Of a DNA stretch of 64,000 nucleotides, positions 58,501-64,000 are shown in pieces. Numbering within the stretch: position 1 is the stretch's first letter; every line of letters starts with the position of its first letter. Source of the DNA: Lanius collurio. Taxonomy: Eukaryota > Chordata > Aves > Passeriformes > Laniidae. The notes under the pieces were generated by a model. It ran no database searches and was not told the origin of the DNA. It saw only the letters and a list, made by a program, of their open reading frames with translations. A program made the position numbers and the translations under genes. The stretch is from the NCBI GenBank assembly GCA_020086605.1, contig JACBWW010000004.1:34102047-34166046 (forward strand), read 5' to 3'.

Positions 58501-60615
58501 GTAACACATTAGCAAATGAAAACACTTCTGGCAAGTCTGGTCTGTCAAACTGAGCAGAAGACAATAAACAACAAGGTTTTGGGTCTGCCATTATAATTTT
58601 GTTCCACAAAAGATGGAACACGAGAGATCAGGAAAAAGAAAGCTCATTTGAGAAAACTGCCCAGATAAGAACGTTATCAAGACACCTCTTACCTAAGTAA
58701 GCACCTGAGACTCTTTCCTTTGTGGTCAAACTCTGCTGCAGAACAACCCTGAATCAGGAGGACTCCAGCTTGTGCCTCTGTTTCCTTGAAAATTCACACA
58801 TGGGGCAGGGACCAAGGTACAGAGAGATGGCAATAGGAGAGGTAGGAGGTGGCTATAGTTAGCCAAGCAGGAAGTGTGAATCAAATCACAACAAGTTGAA
58901 AAGGTGTTTTTAAAAAAAAACAAAAAAACAAGGAACACAAGACAAACTGGCCTTACCCTTCATTCAGGCTTGCCACAGCAACCTAAAGAATACCTCCAAA
59001 ACTCTTTCTTAGGGAGTTCCCAGCAGTATATCACCAAGGGTTAGTGTAAGAAAAGAAAACACAAAGAAAATGCAAATGCTTGTGACCCTGAATGAACAGG
59101 TCTTTCCTTGCAGTGGAACACAAGCCTATTCCCCCTACTTCAGATTTCTGTACATGTTATTTCTAGACAGGATGGCAAGCTCTGGCCTTTCAAATACGAG
59201 AGATCCCACCTATTGTGGATTAGTCAGTCAGCTGAGGACCTTACAGCTGTATTGCTTATATAGGTAATTTCTGCGGCATTTTCATGCAAAAATCACTTTT
59301 GTGCTCAGGATGTAGTAAGGGGCCACATCTAAAACAATTCAGCAAAAGCAACTGAGTCCTGATAATAATATAATCAAGATAGCAAGAGCCAAAAAGGAAC
59401 CCAAGTTTAGCTGAAGTCAATGGAAAATTACACATATCATAACCATTCAAGAATTTTGGTGCTCCTTCTCTTCACAGTGCCATCTGTCATTGCCACTTGG
59501 GCCTGGCAAACAGCAGATGTCCCCAGAGCCCTGTTAGAAAATCCCTTCCTCAGCCTAGCTGCAAAGACATCAAAAGAGAAAACAGAAAGGCTCCTACCTG
59601 CTACTTCCACAATGTGGTGCCTGGCAATATCATAGTAGGGATCATCCCACTGCAGGTGAGTGACAGGCTCAGGGGAGCCTTTGGAGTCATCTGCACAAAG
59701 TACAAGAAACAAGTAATCAGAAGAAGAGATCTGGAGCACACTGGCAAGTACACAGAGATAGAGGTATAAGAAAAAAATGGCACTTCTACATGAGAGGGAC
59801 GAATGTATGCAACTGTACACCTTGAAAACCCACTTTTGAAATTCTGAGGGGCAAGAGCAGCAATGACTTCAGAAGAGTCCTGTCAGTCCTACGAGGTCCA
59901 TATGTGTCCCACAGAATGTACACTCTCTCAAACAACTCTTCAGATATATCACAACTATTCACAAAGACAAAACCCAAGGACACCATCATGACTTTTCAGA
60001 AAAGGAGGATCTTAACATAGTCCCTTGACAGATGGTCATCCTGTATGTCCTTGAGCTAATTTTCCTGACCTCTTTGATCAGCAGTTCATAGCACAGGATT
60101 TCAGAGCAACAGCTCAGATCTCCAGCCTTACCTCCCAGATGGAAGTTTGAGAGCAGTCCAGTGCAGAAGGCCTAACTCTCCTGCAAGAGGCCATAGTGGA
60201 GGACACTCAAGGATTTACACCCCATCTGTACTGTCAGCACCAAAATGTAGCCAGGCACAGGACTGACAAGAGCATATTTAAAGCAGCTGGCTCTGCACTT
60301 TTTAGTGCTGTTCAATACTGAGGCTGATTCACTTGGGTGTGGTGCAAGTTTAATGTGTCTATAAAGCTTTTAAATGGAATTGAGGCTCTCTGTATATGTA
60401 GATATGATCACAAAGCTGCAGGACAAACAACTGCTTTTTGGCCAAAACCCAGATCCCAAACAAGCAGGATACTTACCTGATCTGGGAAAAGCAGGGGCTT
60501 CATCTGCTGGCCAATTCTTATCATCTATAGAGGCCAGTTTGAGCTGGCTGAGGGACTGGTTGGTATCATCCATGTTCAAGTCATCCTGAAGCTCCGACGG
60601 TGTGTCTGTAGCCAT
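43346..60615 (-). CDS. ARHGAP1: ARHGAP1, Cdc42/Rho GTPase-activating protein (p50RhoGAP)
   Basis: Twelve coding exons give 437 residues (human 439). From 5' to 3' they are complements of 60477-60615, 59598-59690, 49103-49190, 48730-48861, 48144-48230, 47413-47511, 46602-46709, 45343-45419, 44871-44948, 44208-44336, 43952-44055 and 43346-43525. Residues about 65-215 form the Sec14-like/BCH domain, which binds lipid or prenylated Rho tails. PPRPPLP at 233-239 is an SH3-binding motif. The RhoGAP domain spans about 245-430: the arginine finger is R283 in EGIFRRSA, and N392 lies in [11 protein letters not shown]. The protein stimulates GTP hydrolysis by Cdc42, RhoA and Rac in cytosol and on endosomes. 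The start ATG at 60613-60615 has A at -3 and G at +4. The N-terminus [10 protein letters not shown] differs from human MDPLSELQ before the shared SELQDDL. Confidence 0.97.
43952..44055 (-). CDS. ARHGAP1: ARHGAP1 coding exon 11 (residues 344-378)
   Basis: Acceptor TGATTTTTAG, donor GTGCAG|GTGAGC. It encodes [25 protein letters not shown] helical sequence and ends TAFLVQ. It is the most variable part of the GAP domain relative to human. Confidence 0.94.
44208..44336 (-). CDS. ARHGAP1: ARHGAP1 coding exon 10 (residues 301-343)
   Basis: Acceptor CTTTCTCAG, donor CCAAA|GTGAGT. It encodes [20 protein letters not shown] and [12 protein letters not shown], a conserved RhoGAP helix pair. Confidence 0.95.
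44871..44948 (-). CDS. ARHGAP1: ARHGAP1 coding exon 9 with arginine finger (residues 275-300)
   Basis: Acceptor ACTTCACAG, donor TATGG|GTGAGT. It encodes [17 protein letters not shown] through KYNM. R283 corresponds by position to the catalytic arginine R282 of the human protein. Confidence 0.95.
45343..45419 (-). CDS. ARHGAP1: ARHGAP1 coding exon 8 (residues 249-274)
   Basis: Acceptor TTGCTGCAG, donor GCATG|GTAAGT. It encodes [19 protein letters not shown] and ends HLQEH, where the RhoGAP domain starts. Confidence 0.94.
46602..46709 (-). CDS. ARHGAP1: ARHGAP1 coding exon 7, proline-rich linker (residues 213-248)
   Basis: Acceptor TTTGCTGCAG, donor CAGCA|GTGAGT. It carries PPRPPLP (233-239), an SH3-binding motif, between the Sec14 and RhoGAP domains. 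Confidence 0.94.
47413..47511 (-). CDS. ARHGAP1: ARHGAP1 coding exon 6 (residues 180-212)
   Basis: Acceptor TTTTTTCAG, donor CTGAA|GTAGGA. It encodes [19 protein letters not shown] and ends GIPNQVL, the end of the Sec14/BCH domain. Confidence 0.95.
48144..48230 (-). CDS. ARHGAP1: ARHGAP1 coding exon 5 (residues 151-179)
   Basis: Acceptor CTTGACAG, donor ATCAG|GTAGGA. It encodes [20 protein letters not shown] and ends in FKPLI. Confidence 0.95.
48730..48861 (-). CDS. ARHGAP1: ARHGAP1 coding exon 4 (residues 107-150)
   Basis: Acceptor TTCTTCTCAG, donor CGCAA|GTGAGT. It encodes [20 protein letters not shown] through [11 protein letters not shown], Sec14/BCH. Confidence 0.95.
49103..49190 (-). 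CDS. ARHGAP1: ARHGAP1 coding exon 3 (residues 78-106)
   Basis: Acceptor TTATCTACAG, donor GCTGGG|GTAAGT. It encodes [19 protein letters not shown] and HQLDHVKLL, the start of the Sec14/BCH fold. Confidence 0.95.
49191..59597 (-). other. ARHGAP1: ARHGAP1 intron 2 (10.4 kb)
   Basis: This is the longest ARHGAP1 intron in the window, between coding exons 2 and 3. The open frames in it on both strands are at most 133 codons, overlap one another and match nothing I recognise. No LTR, CR1 or RNA gene was identified by eye. Confidence 0.75.
59598..59690 (-). CDS. ARHGAP1: ARHGAP1 coding exon 2 (residues 47-77)
   Basis: Acceptor TTTGTGCAG, donor AGCAG|GTAGGA. It encodes [15 protein letters not shown] and [16 protein letters not shown]. 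Confidence 0.95.
60477..60615 (-). CDS. ARHGAP1: ARHGAP1 coding exon 1 (residues 1-46 plus split codon)
   Basis: The mRNA exon probably starts at 60648 after CTTGTTCTAG, giving 33 bases of 5' UTR and implying an upstream non-coding exon. Donor ATCAG|GTAAGT. It encodes the acidic N-terminus with [11 protein letters not shown]. Confidence 0.93.
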
Positions 60616-60648
60616 GGTCCTCAAATACCGCAGTTTATTTTGCAGTGT

Positions 60649-63600
60649 CTAGAACAAGGACTGCACAGATTGTTAGGTGAGACACAGAGATAACAAATTT
60701 ACCTCCCCACAGAGGCACTTCCTCTTCTCATAGTTTTTTCCCTAATACTTCCTTATCTTTACTTATCCAGAGATTATGCTTCCTCTCCCCCTTAATACAA
60801 GAAGGAACTCCTCCTCCTCCTTCTCCAAGCCCAGTGACAGTATGTCAGATTCTTTCATGCCAATTGCTATCAGAGGCCATCAAGAGCTGTACGAACCCTC
60901 TCAATGAGTCTCTGCTCAACCACAGCTCTGGACAGAACAGTTTTTCTCTCCTGAAACAGAAGCAGCACCAGGACGCTGTGGAAGGCGACAGGCTGCACCA
61001 GCCCCTGCCTGATACACTCCCTGCACGGCTGGCTCTGAGCTCCCCCTCCCTCCGAATGGCTGGCACAAAGCCCAGCTGTTTCCACAGTTGGCCCAGTGCT
61101 GGAAGCTTTCCCAAGAATCACCCCTCCTCTTTCTCCCCATAATGGAGAGCCAGAGCTCTCAACAACACTGAAGTGGGTGCTTCAGTGTGCTGGGATCTGA
61201 ACAGAGAAGTGAACAGCTCCTTAAAACAGGAATTTTTTAGGCTGAGCTAGTAAGAGAGGGAGAAGAACATACATACAAGCCTCATCTCCTTTCAACATCA
61301 CCCAGTAAATCCTTTCTCCTACATAATAGCTAGCAGCAAGGAATCATCTCTTTCATTTAAAGCCATACTGCCTGAATATTTTTCACCAAGAATGCCATAA
61401 TACTGAGGAGACCAAAGAATTAAGAGTCCAAGAAACAGACAGCTCAGTGCATTTGCTGTTGTTTGCAAATATTTCTCACTCTCATCTGAAGCAGAAGATA
61501 CATTAAACCTGGGACTGAGCTAGCACAGCATATAGGACCTCCTAAGAGTACCAGCTCTTAGGGACAATGCTTGGGAAACAGCTGTTAGCCTCTGAATTCA
61601 GTGTCCTGTAAGTAAACAAGGAAACCTTAAAAAGGACAGCTATGTAGATCTGGATTGCTCACACAGACCACATGGACTATAATTTAGTGGTCAGCAGGCA
61701 GCAAGCCAAGAGGAACTGTAGAAAACCAAAGTGACACCTTGCATCAGCAAGAGTGTCTGTTTCACAGAGATGCTTGTACTTATTTGGCATGTTGAGGAGA
61801 GCAAAGGGTTCTAAGAGGATGTTAGGAGGCACAACACCTTAGTGTGAAAAGTATATTCGCAGTAAAGCTCTTTCCTTTAGCAGAATGGAGAAGGGACAAC
61901 GATGTTTTGCATCATCCATCCCTAGAGCTTGAATGTGTATATTCATCCAGAAAAAACAATGAAACAGTTACTGAGACTGAGCACAGAGGACAAAACCTGT
62001 GAGAGACTGAGCTCTGGAAGGTGTCATATCCATGTTCAGGTCTATACTTGTGACCAAGCTTGGGGATGCATTTTGAGAACACAGGAAATTGGATATTCAG
62101 TGTTTTGCCTCTCCATCTGGATCATTCCAAGCTTACTATTTACTTCCTATCCTCCCTTATCTGCTACTCACCAGTTTACCAGTTTGCACCTCTCTGGGGC
62201 TCCCAAAGGACTGGAAGCTATTACTAGTCAAATACAGTGTTTCCCAAATACGAAAGAGCATGACATATACAGGCAGCAGGTCACAACAGACACACAGGGT
62301 CCCACCACTGCAGCCATGCAAAGACCCAAGCAAAATTATTCCTTGCCCTCTTGCAAGGGCTGTCAGAGCTGCCTGACTTCCTCTGATCCTGACAGGGCAA
62401 GGAGCAAGAAATCAGGTTCCCTAGCACCATGAGCTCATGCTGGAACCACAAAGCAGTGGAGCCAAAGGACAAGGACTCCCCACCCCTAGCAGCTGATCTG
62501 ATTTCTATGGTAACAGCAGGCACTGATTCCTATGACTCAGCGAGCTTAAAGCATTTCCCACAGGAACTCAGCAGCCCCAAAAGCGAGTACTCCATGCTGA
62601 GGAAGCATCCATGGCTTCCCAGGGCAGCCTCTCAGCATTCAAAGCTCTCAGGGACTTTCTGGCCCTGGTGGGGACAGAGGACCCACATTCAACTGCTGCC
62701 ATCCACTGTGATGCCTTTCATGGGAGATTCTTGGGGATGCCCAGTAGCAACAATTTCGCCAAAGCCAGCTCCTGAAATGTCTGGGGACCAAATCCAAATC
62801 CCCCCACAGAGCAGTGATGGTACTGCCACAGGACCAGCAAGTCACCTTGTCCCTACACAGATCACCACTTGGCTTCATAGTCAGCTTGTAGCACTTGTCC
62901 AGAGACAGAAGAGCTGGTTATTAAACAGCACTGGGGGATTTCCCCTGAGGCGTAAAATTAGTCTTAGTGTGGCACCATGTGGAAGAAGGAAGTTATTAGT
63001 AGGAGCCACATTGGAAAAAGAGCCCAATGGATAGTGCTCTTGCCTTACCCCTTGGAAAAACAGACAAGGCTCTCCAGATACCTTTCATGTGGTTTTCACA
63101 GCCAGCTCAATTCCTTGGCTCTAAGTTAGTGCTCCATGGTGTTAATGGAAAGAGGATCCAAACCAGAAGACCTCTTAGATTTCAGGTCCTTCTTGTGAAC
63201 CAGACTGTAGTACCCAGAGACTCGCAGAAAGTTCTGCAGAATTTTCTCCAGCCCTTTCCCAACATGCAAAAGGCAAAAGCATGGGGTCTCACATCAGATA
63301 ACTATTTCACCTAAGCAATTTAGGACATATAATCCTCTAAATGCTGGAGAGGCTAAACATAATATATATAATCCTCTAAATACTAGTAGGCTCTGAGAAG
63401 GAGAGAACTGGAGTTAGGATGTAAAAACTGAAGAAACTGTAAGAAATTGAGGATCTTCATATAAGGATACACAGTTCACTTCCCAATAGTGCAGCTGCAT
63501 GAGATGTTTCTCTGTGTACTCGAAAATGATCCATAAGGATCTGTCATTAAACAGAAAGTCCATATGTATCATGGTGATATGGTTGTTAAAATGGATGATG

Positions 63601-64000
63601 TGTTTGTTAAAAACATTTTATGCTTTTTAACACTAAAAGTGCATTTCAACAGATTTAACTCAAGTTTAAAAACTGCAACTGTTTTACATAAATGTCACTA
63701 CAAGATGCAAGTGGTATACTCCATATAGCAAATAATAAGATAAGAAAAAACACATACTTTGATTTAAAAAACAAAAACTCTAGCCAAAGAAAAACTAAAG
63801 AATCACACACGGCAGCAGAAGCACTTACTTACTGTCAGGCTCTAAAGAGCCAACAGCTTCCTTTTCTTCCCAAGTATTTAAGTATGTTTTCTGCAATGAC
63901 ACTGCACCTGAACACTTGCTGTTTAATAAAAATTAACTTTCCTGGATAAGAGAGACATGATGGAGAAGAGCATATTCTGCTAAAGAAGAGAACTCAGCCC
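60649..64000 (-). other. upstream of ARHGAP1 initiator exon, probable intron 1
   Basis: The acceptor at 60649-60650 shows that an upstream ARHGAP1 exon exists. No CpG island is seen up to the window end, so the promoter probably lies further right. The region contains a 201-codon plus-strand frame at 62429-63034 without a recognisable family and a short 39-base-spaced direct repeat near 63.33 kb. Confidence 0.55.
63326..63384. repeat. short imperfect direct repeat
   Basis: A 20-base word containing ATAATCCTCTAAAT occurs at 63326-63345 and again at 63365-63384, offset 39 bases, with two differences. It is consistent with a small local duplication. Confidence 0.6.

Noticed and set aside
61929..62432. 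167-codon plus-strand frame upstream of ARHGAP1
   Set aside because: Composition is unremarkable, no family is recognised and it overlaps another frame; treated as chance.
1..64000. CRISPR arrays, operons, prokaryotic mobile elements, tRNA or rRNA genes
   Set aside because: None were seen by eye. The window is vertebrate nuclear DNA with spliced genes, so prokaryotic systems are not expected.

Overview
This is vertebrate nuclear DNA, almost certainly from a bird. It holds multi-exon genes with GT-AG introns, several CR1-type LINE fragments, one LTR and CpG-island promoters, and no bacterial or plasmid signals. Recalled orthologues and gene order match the block AMBRA1 - HARBI1 - ATG13 - ARHGAP1, which lies on human 11p11.2 and is conserved in other vertebrates. 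The species cannot be fixed; frequent G/T-rich and A/C-rich simple tracts would fit a songbird, but that is a weak guess.

Layout. Positions 1-7706 contain no recognisable exon; by synteny they are probably the first intron of AMBRA1 (minus strand). A 382-base assembly gap (7707-8088) and a GC-rich block (to about 8332) look like the AMBRA1 CpG-island promoter and first exon. Next come a solo LTR (8488-8840) and a CR1 fragment. HARBI1, a domesticated Harbinger transposase of 348 residues, has two coding exons on the minus strand (11343-12950). A CpG island at about 13190-14070 lies between HARBI1 and ATG13 and is a likely shared divergent promoter. ATG13 runs on the plus strand with 17 coding exons (19398-34598) giving 549 residues. 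Its 3' UTR extends to about 35.6 or 37.5 kb. ARHGAP1 (p50RhoGAP/Cdc42GAP) runs convergently on the minus strand with 12 coding exons (60615 down to 43346) giving 437 residues; its 3' UTR probably ends near 39.73 kb. Its non-coding first exon and promoter were not found and probably lie beyond 64000.

Function. ATG13 is the HORMA-domain scaffold of the ULK1-ATG101-FIP200 complex that starts autophagy. The presumed neighbour AMBRA1 regulates the same step, so two autophagy-initiation genes flank a domesticated transposase. ARHGAP1 is a Sec14/BCH plus RhoGAP protein that switches off Cdc42 and RhoA. Every coding exon was placed by splice consensus, reading phase and agreement with the remembered family protein, and phases close across all 31 coding exons.

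I found no new multi-gene system. The most informative unusual structure is an ancient duplicated segment of about 190 bp present at two sites near HARBI1. One copy is interrupted by the LTR and the other acts as an empty site that defines the insertion.
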